Counted from the stretch's first letter, positions 9,034 to 21,592 are shown. The stretch is DNA of 64,000 nt from Symsagittifera roscoffensis (GCF_963678635.1 NC_087063.1:75105617-75169616), one strand, 5' to 3'. Numbers and translations: made by a program. Notes: a model not told the origin generated them from the letters alone.

Positions 9034-9482
9034 AGGACAACAAGCCGACGGGACTTCAAGCCGATGGGACTTCAGGCCAAAATTTAAACTTTACAAGCAC
9101 CTCAAATCATTATTTTTAATCTGTAAAACGTTGCTTTTCGAAATTGTAGGCAAGTTTAGTCCATAACAAGCTTTTATCATGACAATTGGCATCACTTGGG
9201 ATTGGTATCCGTTAAAAATATCAGCCGGTTTTTGAAATGCATAAATTATAAACATGAAAAATGCCTTCAACCATGTTTTACTTTTCAACTTTCCGAAACA
9301 TCATTTGGAGGCTTAAAACTTATGAAAACGCCAAAAACGACGTGAAGAAAGATCATGAAATTCAGAAATTCTTCAAATTTTTTTTCAAAATAATCACATT
9401 TCACGACTTTATAAGGAACTATTCGGCTTGAAGTCTCTATTTTTACGATTCGGCTTGAAGTCCCGTCGGCTTGATGTCCGGC
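9034..9482 (+). repeat. Family B MITE, copy 2
   Basis: Same architecture as the copy at 7574: GGACAACAAGCCGACGGG start, interior TCAGCCGGTTTTTGAAATGC, and right arm GGCTTGAAGTCCCGTCGGC then TTGATGTCCGGCAC. It runs directly into copy 3 with no spacer beyond two or three bases. Confidence 0.8.
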
Positions 9483-9484
9483 AC

Positions 9485-9903
9485 GCCGACGGGACTTCAA
9501 GCCGAAGGGACTTGAGACCGAAGTTTAAACTTTACAAGCACCTCAACTTACAATTTTTTCATCTGTAAAACATTGCTTTTCAAAAATTTAGGCAAGTTTA
9601 GTCCATAATAAGCGTTATTCGTGACAATTGGCATCCGTTAATAATATCAGCCGGTTTTTGAAATGCATAAGTTATAAACAAGAAAATTACCTTCAACCGT
9701 GTTTTATTTTTCAACTTTCCTAAACATCATTTGGAGGCTTAAATTTGTTGAAAACGCTAATAAGTACCGAATAAAGATCATGAAATTGAGAAATTCTTCA
9801 AAAAAATTTCAAATTAATCATATTTCATGACTTAGAGAGAAAATTTTCGGCTTGAAGTCCTTAAGTTTACGATTCGGCTCGAAGTCCCGTCGGCTTGATG
9901 TCC
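9485..9903 (+). repeat. Family B MITE, copy 3
   Basis: Starts GCCGACGGGACTTCAAGCC immediately behind copy 2 and ends GGCTTGATGTCCGGCAC. It is about 85-90% alike to copy 2 by eye. The head-to-tail pair may be an insertion of one copy at the end of another or a tandem duplication. Confidence 0.8.
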
Positions 9904-10187
9904 GGCACCCGATTATAATAGATTAGATTGACATGAAACATATTGATTATGCGGATATTAGAATATTTGACTTTTATAATGTTAGAAGATAAGTGCGGTT
10001 TGTCAAAAACCTTATTTCAGGTGCTTAACAGCATGTCATATAAACGCAATCATGTAAAGGTTTAGGTAAGTGGTTTCGTGTAACAGCAGATTATCTGGAT
10101 AGCCGAAAAAATTGATGCAAGAAGCGCCCAACAAAGTTTTTGCACAGATTGCCAGTTTTTTTCAGTTTCCTATGGAACAAGTGCGAT

Positions 10188-10420
10188 CAGGGGCGAATCT
10201 AGGAACTTCTCCAGGGAAAGGGGGGGGGGGTGCGTATTTTCAAAAAATTTTGTCGACCTTTTTTTAGGTCGAGCAAATTGATTTTCTGAGCTCTCCTAAG
10301 TCACTTTAAAGACCCCATTTTGACCAAATTTTCTGTGCTGCAGGCAAAATTTTGAAAAAAGGCGTTTTTAGGCAATTTTTGGAAAATTTTGACCCAATAA
10401 AAACCAAGTGTGACAGAGGC
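10188..10420 (+). repeat. Family E dispersed repeat, copy 1 (partial)
   Basis: Begins AGGGGCGAATCTAGGAACTT, then a G run, TTTAGGTCGAGCAAATTG, GACCCCATTTTGACCAAATT and TTTTTAGGCAATTTT. The same blocks recur at 38783, 45172, 54230 (reverse) and 58890 (reverse). It is non-coding. Confidence 0.7.
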
Positions 10421-10884
10421 GTCCCAAATCACGCTAATTACAAGCAAGTATAGCAATTGAGAAAAGCAATTGACGCCGGTCCATCGTTTTCAAGTTATTT
10501 TTTCTCAAACTTAATTAACCTAGCCTAATTTGCGCTAACTTAGGCGATACATTAACTGACATCACCGAGACAAATTGAACAATTTTGAAGCACTGTTTGT
10601 ACATTAGGGACCCTGTTTTTTTTTTAGGACCCCTCTATAACATTTGCTCCTATTTAATATACAACACTGCAAGTTTATCAGAACAAAGTTCTGATTGTGG
10701 CGACTGCCCCTTAAAGCCGAAGAAAAAGTTATTGCATAAAAAATTCGAAAAAAAATAGAGCTAATGAATGATTTTTTGTTTTCAATTTTGTCTTCCTTTT
10801 AACCCCAAGCTTATCTAAAACACAGATATATAATGAGCGTCTCGTATTGTATTAATAAGACCAAGTCTCAATTCAGTTTGTAAT
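10421..10884. other. No recognised feature
   Basis: AT-rich intergenic or intronic sequence with no supported gene, RNA or repeat edge. Confidence 0.45.
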
Positions 10885-12480
10885 GATTTCATCGCCGGTT
10901 ACGCCTGTTACAAGTACGCAACATAGCACATTAAATAATCCAATATGATCAATTTAGCAATTTTTAAAACCTTTAACTGCAAAAAATGGCCACAGGTTAC
11001 AAAAAGCTTCTCAAAATTGAGCTCAAACAACCAAGTTATTCAAATGGTGCAAAATCTGGTCAAATTGTCTAATCGAGAAAACGAGGTTTTACTGAATGAA
11101 AATATTCACCCCAAGCATAAAACTTCTTTTGGAACACAAATGTTTGCCTGTTGCCATGCAACTTGCACAAATTGTTCCTACTAAAACACTTTGATAAACG
11201 AATTTCAAAATGAGGGCAATTAATATTGTTTAAAAAAAATTGACTTTTTCAATGTCTTTAATTTAATTTTTTTTTTTGTAAAAAGATTTTATTTTTGTAA
11301 ATAATGATAAAACAATGATAGTAGAAATGAATTCAGTTTCTAAGCTTTTAGGCGATACGCGTTTCTAAGCTTCAGGTTGTCCATTTTAATCTGAAAATCG
11401 AAGTTAGTTTTTCAGCGCAGCTCTCCTCGACAATGATAAGACTTTTTGGAAGACGAGAAGAATTTGAAAAAAGGACGCAGTCAGTTTTCTTGTTACTGAC
11501 CAGACTTGTTTGAAGACAGAAAGAAAATGTTTATTGAAACAGCCTCTTTCAGTTCTCTCCAACTTCTCGAGAAGGGTCGGAACAATAGCCAACATTGAAA
11601 CATTATTGAAAAACTACAAGAATTAGAAAGGTTATTAGCTGAAATAATGGTTAATTTGTATGAGAAATTAATTGTGTCTCTAAATTTTTAGGCAAAAAGT
11701 TCGCCTCTAAGAAATTTTTTGATACTTTTATCTGAAAATCGAAATTTTTCAGCGCAATTATCCTCGACAATGATAACACTTTTCGGAAGACTGGGAAAAA
11801 GTTTGAAAGAACGACGCTATGTCATAGCTCATTCCAAATCTTCGAGAAGGGTCGGAACAGTAACCAACTTTGAATAAATTTAAGCAAAAGCGATAAAATC
11901 GAAACATCAAACCAATAGTCGTTCTTGTTCTGTCTTAATAAGACAGTTTGAGCTCTCCGCGCAGTTTTTTTGTCTTTGTTGGTAGTGGCTTAGTTGAACA
12001 TTTTATTGGTCGTTTCACAAAGTTTTTCTCGCTTTCTATTTGTTTTTTTTTCTTTTTTAATTTCCGGGAGTGCGTAAAATAGTACGTTCAATCAATTAGA
12101 CGCCTCTTGTAAAACACTACTGCTTTAGTTGTTTGAAAAAATTGAGACTCAACTCTTTCAAATATTTTTCTTTTTGTCTTATTTTTCAGCAAAATTTCAT
12201 TAATGTTGCTTCTTATTTTTAACAGTTATGCAAAACCGAACTTAATCGCCCGTTTTTTGAAACATTGTGAATTTTTTCAATTTGAAAATCTGAGTCTAGT
12301 ATGTTCATGAGGTAGCTAGACATTATTTTTTGTCAACTATTGGAAAAAAAACGGTCTCAATAGCGTGTGGAGTTGGGAAAAACTTCAATAGTTAAAACAA
12401 AAAAAAAGATAGCACAGACTGATGATTGATCTTGATTGTATTTTTCATAGGTTAACTTCTGTGTATGCGTTAGATCTAGC
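10885..12480 (-). repeat. Ancient family A-related repeat block
   Basis: Diverged sequence resembles the minus-strand body of family A (CGGTTACGCCTGTTACAAG; CAATTTTTAAAACCTTTAACT; ATTGAGCTCAAACAACC). It is followed by a ~265-bp unit present twice in tandem (11335-11600 and 11670-11935) with the landmark TTCTCGAGAAGGGTCGGAAC. Related blocks follow at 13055 and 13985. No ORF of note. Confidence 0.45.
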
Positions 12481-12482
12481 GT

Positions 12483-13024
12483 TATTGTCCCGACTTTCGA
12501 TACGAAAGTAACGGAATATTTGTGCTCGGGGTGGGTTTTTTTTCTTCAGACAAATTTCGATTTTTTAACTAGCCAATTTTGACGGAATTTTTTTTATATC
12601 ATTCGAAAGGTATTGTTCTGCTGAGCTCAAATTTGAAAAGATATTTCACCTGTGATCATTTTTTGTAAAGTTACTGGGGTTTAAAGATTACCATTTTGAC
12701 CAATTTGGGACAATTAACGCGCGATATATTTCGCGCTATTAACGCGTAAGCGGAGAGTTAATCCGTCTTAGAAATCGTTCCAAATTGGTTGAAAGAAGCT
12801 TATTTGCCATAATTGATTTGTTACAAGGAGCGAAATTTATCCTTTAGTGCTTTATTTGGCGTGTGGGGGGATGATTTTCATTAAAAAAGTTTCAAATTTC
12901 AATAAAAAAAAACTTTTTTTCTCATTTTGTTTTGTTTCATTGAATTTTTTAATGTTATTACTGCTCCATAAACCTTAAAAGGCAGTCGGAACATTCAGGG
13001 CTTCGCCCTGATACGAGCAGTCTT
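12483..13024 (+). repeat. Family A hairpin-ended repeat, full copy
   Basis: Near-complete copy from TTGTCCCGACTTTCGATACG to the hairpin CAGGGCTTCGCCCTG and terminal CGAGCAGTCTTGT. The interior carries CGCGCGATATATTTCGCGC and ATTAACGCGTAAGCGGAGA. Length ~542 bp. Confidence 0.8.
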
Positions 13025-13054
13025 GTTTATCATTCTATTGATATTTTTTGTGGT

Positions 13055-14480
13055 TTCAATTCAGCTAGTAATAATTATTTCAATTGCCGCTCACGCTTGT
13101 TGTAAGAACGCATTTAAGGGCGCGTTATGATCAATTTAGCAATTTTCAAATATGTTTAATTGCGCAAAAAGTGACCAAATTTAAACAAGTTTCTGAAAAT
13201 TGAGCCCAAAAGAACGATAATTTTCATATGGTGTAAAAAATTTTTTATATACTCACTTCTTAAAGTCAATAGAAATTTTTATCTAAAACAATGGTCAATT
13301 TATAGTAGAAGTTACTTCAGTCTTTGAGCTTCTAGGCGGGAGGGGAGCCTCTTAGAAAATTATGCAATTCAATGTTAAACTCAAGTTCTTCAGCGCAGCT
13401 CTCCTCAATATTGATAGCACTTTTTTTTGAACACTGGGAAAAAATTTGAAAAAAGGACGCTGAGATATAGTTCCTCCCAACTTTTCGAGAAGGGTCAGAA
13501 CAATAATCCACATTGAAGATTGATTTATCGAAAAATAGATACAATCGAGTCATCAGACCAATACTCATTTTTATCATGTATTTTTAAGATTTTTTGAATG
13601 CTGCTAATAGGCGAGTTACTCCGCGCAGTTTTTTTGCCTCAGTGGGGAGTGGCTTGATTCGAACATTTCTATAGGTCGTTTTACAAATTGTTTCTTGATT
13701 TTTTTAAGTTGTTTTCTCTCTTAATATCTGTCTTTTTTGTTGTTTGTAGAATAAGAAGTTCTCCTAATGAAATAACTTGTATAAAACACCACTGAATTAG
13801 CTGCTTTAAATCCACTATCGTTCTCATTTGAAAAGTTTTTTTTTCGGATAATGTTTTTACCGAATCTTGAGAAAAATGTTCAGTAGTGCGTGGAGTTGAG
13901 GGAAATTTATTTTGTTAGCATGAAACTTAAACGATAGCAAAGACTGATGACGGATCTCGATTATTGCACAATAATTGATCCAATTCGGCCCAGCTATCAA
14001 ATTTCAGACCTCCTTACGTTCGCAAAAAAATGATCACCGGCAGAGTATCCTCTCAAAATTGAGCTCAAAAGAAAGATTCCCTTGTCTGTTGTAAAAATAT
14101 TGTCCAGAACGTTAGGTCGAAAGGTGGAAGTTTTACTGAAGGAAACAAATGCCGCAAGCATATATTTCGAGTTTTTCATTTTTGTTTTCATAGTTAATTT
14201 TATTTTTCAGTAAAGAGTGAGTGCAAAATGTGAGACGCTTACACAAATCAGAAACATTTTCAGCTATTTTATTGATCAATTTGTAGTAGAGTTTGTTTGA
14301 GCTTCTAAGCTTCTAGGCAAGACGTGGGTCACTTAGAAGTGCTGTCTAATTTAACCTGAAAATCGAAAATTTTCAGTTCAGTTTCTCGTTATTCATCAGA
14401 AAATTGCAAGATTCTAGCAAGATTTGCATTCCTCTGAAGACGTAGAAGTGTCATTGATGATCTATGAGCAAACATCTGAT
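13055..14480 (-). repeat. Two more ancient family A-related blocks
   Basis: 13055-13985 and ~13985-14480 repeat the landmarks of the 10885 block: a CGCTCACGCTTGTTGTAAG-like segment, ATTGAGC(C/T)CAAAAGAA, the CTTCTAGGC motif and, in the first block, TTTCGAGAAGGGTCAGAAC. Divergence is high. They are probably old copies of one larger repeat. Confidence 0.4.
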
Positions 14481-15779
14481 AATGCAAAATTTTACATTTT
14501 TTTTTCAATATTCTATCAAGTTCGCCATTTTAACCGAAAAAAAATTCTGGTAGCTCATGCATAAATTTTTCCGAATTATAATTCTAATCTAGTTGTTGGC
14601 AAGATTTGCTTTCCGAATTGAGAACGCAAATCCTGCAAGATTCTGGAAAGATTTGCTTTCGTTTGCAAGAATCTTGCGTTCTAAGTACACTAAGGTCTTT
14701 AATGACAACTAAAAATTATGCGAGAATCTGGTTTCTATCAAATCAAAAGGATTCGGCTATTTTAATTAGAAAGGGTTTATCCGGCACATGTGGTGACGTA
14801 ACAAAAGTCGAAAGGTCATACAGTAGACAGTTCAGGAACCAATCAGAATCGATTTAAGAAAACAAACACAAGAATAATAAAAAATTATTTGTTCCGTTTG
14901 TTTGTGTTCTTACCTCGATTCTGATTGGCTAACCGAGTGACCTATCTAAATTTTGACCTCTCTCCAGCAGATATTTTGGACCAAGTGTGCTCCCTTTTCT
15001 CACCCCAAGCAGTTTGGGGTGAGTATATTGGATCAAATTTACATGGTCTAGTATATCAAATTGATTCTAAAGTTGTACTTTTCTGCCAATCAGAATCGAG
15101 CATTTTGCTTTACAAATTTAATCCGAATTAAGTGCTGGGGTGAAAGATCTTGGAGAGTGAGAGGGGAAGGGGGACGATGTTCTTGATTCCATATTTTGTC
15201 TTGGTATTTGAAACTGATGAATTAATATAACTAGGAATAGTAATTAGATTGTGAGCCACATTGCTTCTTAATGTGATGATTTTGCATGGTAAATGTGATG
15301 TGATGATCATGCCCGGTAAAATCAATTCGTTATGCTGATCATCTGAATCAAAATGGCCAAATGAATTGCAGCGAATTATTTCATCCAACTAATCACGTGA
15401 CGATCATAAATAAAAGATACTGTTTAATTTACTGTTTGTCACTATAGAAAGATTGTCGTTTGATTTGCGGTTCAATTGAATGTCGGAGTCTATAGTCTAT
15501 TTGAAATATTCCAGAGACAGTCTTCAAACAAATTACTAACCGATTTGTCTGCAATAATTTGGCAGGTTGTTATTTTTAGTCTGTTTAGTTTTTGTGGCCT
15601 TTGAGCGTTTTTTTATCCCAAGTGTTTCATGCGAAGTGTTTCAAACTACGAATGCGTCATCATCAAATGAGGTATTTTTTACAGCCTTTTCAGTCGTTAT
15701 TTAGAATCAAAAGTCGAGGTTTGTGGTTAGACAAATCTATCAATTTTTACCATACTTATTTTTTCACTTGATATTTTGA
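14481..15779. other. Mostly featureless; core family D hairpin at 14832-14942
   Basis: The only clear structure is an inverted pair CCAATCAGAATCGATTTAAG / TTACCTCGATTCTGATTGG around a short loop, related to the family D fold-backs. The rest shows no gene or repeat boundary that I can support. Confidence 0.5.
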
Positions 15780-16465
15780 ATCCATATTTTGCTCCTGTAG
15801 CGGGCTTGCCCTGGAGAGGTGGAGGGTTTAAAAAGTTATTCGCAATTGAAAAATAAACTTGGCATTCAAAATACATTTTATAAGATTCTATAAAATTTAC
15901 GTATCGACATGTATACATATATACCGAATTCGTAATTGACTTGTATACATATATACATATATAAATGTATATTTGTTTTTGCTTAAAAGATTCATTTTTA
16001 CCAGTTTCGACTTATGTTGGTATTTTATACTGGAGCTAAAAATTGGTATTCTCAATTTTTGTAACTTGAAGTTTTTAAGATTTTACTAGTACTTACCCAA
16101 GTGTTTTTCACTTAATTACCCCCCGATAAATTTTGTTTTCAAATGCTTATTTGTTTGTGGCAGTTGTTTATCAGCCTTTTCCCTAAATTTGAACGGTTTT
16201 CGGGACAGACAGACAGAAGTATGTGTTTTAAATTTTGTTATTCGATTTTTTTCTTAGTGGCGGCTTTCTCCTATTTTTTTTCGGCTGCAGTTTTTTTGGT
16301 ATTTTATTGAAACTACTTGTAGTGGGTCGAGGAGGGAGGGAATTTGGATTGTTGTTCGCTTTTAAATTTAATCTTGGCATTGTATAGCCATTTTATGAGA
16401 TTCTATATAAAAGATGTATCGACTATTTCTTAATCGACATGTATACCGCAAATTAACTGAAAGAT
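15780..16465 (+). repeat. Diverged duplicated segment (two ~165-bp copies)
   Basis: 15795-15950 and 16310-16465 share the order TGTAG(C/T)GGG, a gagggagg-like G-rich patch, AACTTGGCATT, ATTTTATAAGATTCTATA and ATGTATCGACATGTATAC. A short ATATAC microsatellite-like run follows the first copy (15905-15975). No coding content. Confidence 0.5.
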
Positions 16466-17387
16466 AGATTATTGTTCCGACTTTCGATACGAAAGTAACG
16501 GAATATTTGTGCTCGGGGTGGGTTTTTTTTTTCTTCAGACAAATTTTGACTTTTTAACTAGCCATTTTTGACGGAATTTTTTTTATATCATTCAAAAGGT
16601 ATTGTTGTCCTGAGCTTAAATTTGAAAAGATATTTTACCTGTGATCATTTTTCGTAAAGTTATGGGGGTTTAAAGATTGCAATTTTGGCCAATTTGGGAC
16701 AATTAACGCGCGATATATTTCGCGCTATTAACGCGTAAGCGGAGATTTAATCCGTCTTTGAAATCTATATAAAAGATGTATCGACTATTTCTTAATCGAC
16801 ATGTATACCGCAAATTAACTGAAAGATAGATTATTGTTCCGACTTTCGATACAAAATAACGGAATATTTGTGCTCGGGGTGGGTTTTTTTTTCTTCAGAC
16901 AAATTTTGACTTTTTAACTAGCCATTTTTGACGGAATTTTTTTATATCATTCAAAAGGTATTGTTGTCCTGAGCTTAAATTTGAAAAGATATTTTACCTG
17001 TGATCATTTTTCGTAAAGTTATGGGGGTTTAAAGATTGCAATTTTGGCCAATTTGGGACAATTAACGCGCGATATATTTCGCGCTATTAACGCGTAAGCG
17101 GAGATTTAATCCGTCTTTGAAATCCGTCTTTGAAATCGTTACAAAATAGTTGAAAGAAGCATATTTGCCTTAATTGATATGTAACAATGAGCGAAATCTA
17201 TTATTTTGTACTTTATATGGCGTTTTGTACTTTATATGGCGATGATTTCATAAAAAAAATTCAAATTTTAGAATTTTTTTTTTCATTTAGTTTTATTTCA
17301 TTTAATTTTTCGATGTTACTACTGCTCCACAAACCTTAAAAGGCAGTCGGAACATTCAGGGCTTCGCCCTGATACGAGCAGTCCTGT
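16466..17387 (+). repeat. Family A repeat with internal tandem duplication
   Basis: A family A copy whose first ~300 bp, together with ~65 bp of upstream flank, is present twice with a period of about 365 bp (first unit from ~16402, second from ~16767). The two units differ by only a few bases, so the duplication is recent compared with the age of the insertion. The right end is the usual CAGGGCTTCGCCCTG hairpin. Confidence 0.8.
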
Positions 17388-17475
17388 TAAATATAATGAT
17401 GGCATATTATTAATAAGTGCAAGTTTCAATGCAAATTAGAGTTTTTGACAATGTTGAAAACAGTTAATTGACCTA

Positions 17476-17873
17476 CAGTGCTGATTTAATTTATCCGGAC
17501 GAAACGCACAAATTCAACGCTTTTTTTTCAAATTAATACACCAGTTTTTTATTTAAAAACTAATTTTAAACATTTTGCGTATTTTTTGGAACTTATACCC
17601 TTATTAAACTTTTTTGGGTTGTGTAAGTGGCTCATTTTGATATAATTTTGGCAATAATTGACTCAGTAGTCTGGGCGTATTTTTCGATTGAAGAAAAAAG
17701 GCAAATTGATTCATTTTTGGGCCCAAATTTTGCAAAACAATTTGCACCATATTAAAACTGCTAGAAATCTAAGCCAGTTTTTTCATTACTTTTCTTCTGA
17801 AACCAACTCAATTTTTAAAAAAACGTCTTTTAAATTTCAAGTTTTTTTGTCTGGATAATTTAAATAAGCACTG
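17476..17873. repeat. Family G Tc1-like long-TIR element, diverged copy
   Basis: Flanked by TA on both sides (17474-17475, 17874-17875). Ends are CAGTGCTGATTTAATTTA and the near-complementary ATAATTTAAATAAGCACTG, with inner blocks (ACTCAATTTTTAAA; CAATTTGCACCATATTA) shared with the better preserved copy at 50374. Structure and TA target suggest a Tc1/mariner-derived MITE. Confidence 0.7.
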
Positions 17874-17884
17874 TATAATACTTT

Positions 17885-18363
17885 CATAATATTTATGTTA
17901 AGGTTTTTTATTCGGCCAATTTTCGATTTAATTTAAGCCGGAATATTTATACCGTATTTTGGCGGATTTTTTCATACCATATGAGAGATGCTGTTAACTT
18001 GAGCTCAAATTTGAAAAGATATTATTCCTGTGATCATTTTTTGTTAAGTTACGGGGGTTTTAAAACTGTTAATTTGGTCAATTTGGGATAATTAAAGCGC
18101 CATATTATGCGTTTTTATAACAATCGTAAACGTCAAATTAATACGTTCCAAACTGAATTGAGGTCAGCAATTTAGTTTGTTTGAAAAAATAAGAGACGCT
18201 TAACGCACGCTTTGTATTTTACATAGCATGTGGGGAGATAACACGAAGAAACAAAGAACAAAAAATTTTTCCTTTGCCGTTTAGTTCGTCAATTATTCAA
18301 CCAAATTTGTTTTTAATTGGCGTTAAAGTGTTGGCTTTGCCCTGATATACGAGCAGTCTTGTT
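17885..18363 (+). repeat. Family A repeat, degenerate copy
   Basis: Retains the family order: TTGAGCTCAAATTTGAAAAG, a GTGATCATTTTTTGTTAAG block, CAATTTGGGATAATTAA and the terminal GCCCTGATATACGAGCAGTC. The 5' hairpin is lost. Confidence 0.6.
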
Positions 18364-20599
18364 CTATAACGTATAATCATATAACAGCCAGTGCATATTA
18401 CCAGGGATCGGATTAGAATGTTTCGAAATAGAAATATGTTTAAACATAATTCTGTTCCGTTTAATGTTTTCCAATATTATATGTTAATTGACTCCTTGCA
18501 GAAAAATTGTCTGGTTGGCTGTTATTGATATATGATCTTTTTCACTTTTCCATCTATGATACCGTAAAAATGAATCTACCCGTATAAAAGACTATTATCA
18601 GAGGTTTAGCGTGTGCAAATTGAGTACTTAATGTACCCCTAGGCTTTTTTCCACTCCCCCACGTTTGAATTTTAGCGTGGAAAGCTAATTTTACGTTTTC
18701 ACTAATTATTGTTAACAAATTTGTTATTCATGTCTTTCATCTTAAAATCAGGCATTCAGCCCTAATAACACGTAAGACAACTCAACAAAATGTATATTTG
18801 AAGTTTTGGAGGAAAGTGGAAAAGAGCCTGCCCCTATTGTTAACGATGTCTTCGATGAATTTTTGCGAGATTCGAGACCTGTTTGCAAGCAAGCCAAAAA
18901 TATTTTGGTCTCAAAATTGAACATATTCTTGAAATCATCCAATTTCTGCCTTTTTTCTGAAGTTTTGCATGCTCGAATGAGATGTTCGACATTATTTTGC
19001 TTTTTTTTTACGTGATATATTTTTCGGTTAATTTTGACAGCTCTTATGCAGTAAACGGCCCAAAATCAATTTTTCTATATTTTGCGCTGAAATTTTTGCG
19101 ATCGAATCTGATTGTTTTATTTCAGCCAATCAAACTCAAACAACAGTCACGAATTCCAACCAATAGTTCTACAAGCAAAAAGTATTAACCAAAATTTAAA
19201 AAAATTTGAAACGTTGCTAAATAGCCCAATTAACTTCAAGTTACTTGTGAAACTTTGAACAGACAAAAAAGTTCATATAGATTGCTTAAAAAAGGACTTC
19301 AAAGTTCTATATTTTAGGTGATTTCGGCTATTAGTTTTATCTGTTTGAAGTTTCCATCGAATTATGGGACCATGTTGTTTCAATTTGATTGGTTAGTTAG
19401 CCAATCCGACTCAACCACAGAAAAAATTTATGTCAAAATGGGTATTATTCACTAAATAGCTCACAAACTATAAACGCTTCTGTGGGCGCTTGGCTTTACC
19501 CATTTATTTGGTTCATATTTTAAATTCAGTTTCTTATTTGAAAAGTCAAATACCATATTCACTTATATCCTTAGCCAACATCAAATATGACAGAAGATTA
19601 TTTTTGTATGTCGACAAGTTATAGAAATTGGCACTATGGAGCGACGCAAATTATGGGTAAAACTGAAACTGAGCAAAGGTATACCACCCACAAATAACCA
19701 GAAGCTATACAGTTTTTGCAAGAAGATCTGCAAAGCAGTTGTGTTGACTTGAAAAAACTAAAAGGAAAATTTGCAAAAAGTATCTGCAGAGAAGTTGCAG
19801 AAAACCAGAACAAACTAAAATTGAAAATAGGTGATTTGAAATGAACTTTTGGAAGTTCGAATAATTTTGACATTTTTCATTTGAAGATTCAAATTTTTAT
19901 TCTATATTTACTTTATAATTTAAATATTTATCAGTTGTATTTCAAGTTGGATAGGTAAGGAAAGGCAATTATAAGTTGACTTAAAGTAAGTTTTTTTTAT
20001 TGTATTATTGGAAAGCTCCGTTAAATTTTTTGAACCGACAAACTTTTTGAAAATACGATTTTTTCCTCCGTTTTTATATTATCCTCTGAATTAAAAAATT
20101 GGCTGTAAATTCCGTTGACGCTGAGACAACCTTGAGTGACAAGCCGTGATAAAATTCAATCATTTTATATCTTGAACTGAAATTAATGATGTTGAATCGC
20201 ATTGGCTAACTAGTTGAATCTGGTATAAAAACATTGAGCCGTCTAGTGCATAATACCCGTGTTGACTATAATTGTTTAACTTGTAATAGGTATGATGCAT
20301 AGCAAAGCAAACAACCTTCATCCCACTAGAAATGTCTGTCCTGCAGGCTCTCGCCAAATGAAAAATGACGAATTGAGCAATCATTGACCAAAAATGCGCT
20401 TTTCTGCGAAGTTACGGTCCCTTAAAATTTATTGTTTTTGCTTCTAAGCCGTTTTGGAAAAATATTAGGAATTAGATTTCATACGACACAAATTGAGTTC
20501 ACTCAGTTATACAAGTTTTAACCGAAAAAGAAGAACTTCTAACTAGATTCAATAAGTTTTCTGCATAATGAGGAGTGTTAAAAAGTAATGGATAAAGGA
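18364..20599. other. Long stretch without a supported gene
   Basis: AT-rich sequence. A plus-strand frame at 18806-19015 starts plausibly (MEESGKEPAPIVNDVFDEF) but has no splice context, relatives in the window or recognisable domain. I see nothing else. Confidence 0.45.
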
Positions 20600-20949
20600 T
20601 CAACGTGCCGAAGTGTCAGCTCGCTCAAAATGCAAGAAGATTTACTTGCGCTGTCATCTAACATTATATCATATGGTCAGAACAATTACCAGGGGGTAAT
20701 TAATTAATAATCATCTCACTGTAGGAGGTAATTTAGAATTTTTGTTTCCACGACTTTTGTCTGATGTAACCAAAAGTGAGATTTCAGTTCTAAACAGCCA
20801 GTTATGAAAGTCAAATTTTTTTTACCAGCCTCAATGCCTTAGCGTTGAAAGGATACAGCCAATCAAGTCATAGACTTCTCTATCTTTGACAATTCCTAGC
20901 CAACTAGCACAACTGATAGTTTCGGCAAACTGACTTTTCGGCACGTTGA
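20600..20949. repeat. Short TIR element (MITE-like)
   Basis: ~350-bp segment bounded by TCAACGTGCCGAAGTGTCAG and the near-perfect complement CTGACTTTTCGGCACGTTGA. One copy only in this window. It is non-coding and the superfamily is not assigned. Confidence 0.55.
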
Positions 20950-21153
20950 CATGCTAGCACTTATTGCAATTCAATGTAAGTAAATTGTGTAATGCTCTTT
21001 CAGCAAACATTGCATTTATTGTTATGGATTTTTGACTTTTGCGATCAGCAAGGGCATTGCAATCGGGTACTGGACTTTTTCCCATAAAAATTTTTGTTGG
21101 ATCTTGAATATCCTGGATCCTGAACCAGGGTTGGCTGTTTTAAAACAGGGGGG

Positions 21154-21592
21154 TGTGACATCATCCCTTCATGATGTCATTCATTCTAATTAACCATCTG
21201 AACCGAATAGATTACATAATTCACCTTGATGTTAAAATAGAGCTGCATCATATATTTATTTAACTATGTAAACATTGATGGTAATTAATACCAATCATTG
21301 GAGATTTATACCGAGCTACGAATCAATTGAATAGAGATCAACTTAATATACTATTCCAATCATGCTCTTACTTGCGCCGATCGACTTGCGAAATATCAGA
21401 AGCTAGGAATCGGAACCAGCATCCTTTAAAGCAAGATAGGTCTTTACCGCTCGAGACATATCTAAATAATGAATCCAATCTAAATACAATTGATAGCCAG
21501 TAGTGCTAAATAACATTACCAATTGAACAGCTCGCATAACAGTAGACGACAGTATACCCGTATTATCCATCCGCCAGATACGGTATATTATA
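21154..21592 (+). repeat. 5' LTR of element 2
   Basis: 439 bp, begins TGTGACATCATCCC and ends GGTATATTATA. It ends TA rather than CA, which is atypical. It matches 30989-31427 at every position I compared. A perfect short palindrome (CATCCCTTCATGATG region) lies near the start. Confidence 0.93.

Noticed and set aside
12483-12560. Recurrent frame VPTFDTKVTEYLCSGWVFF in family A copies (also at 403-639 and 33058-33291)
   Set aside because: The same short peptide appears because the DNA repeats; frames break at different points in each copy, so it is not conserved coding sequence.
18806-19015. 69-codon ORF MEESGKEPAPIVNDVF...
   Set aside because: No splice borders, no homologous segment in the window and a mirrored minus-strand ORF of equal length; chance cannot be excluded.
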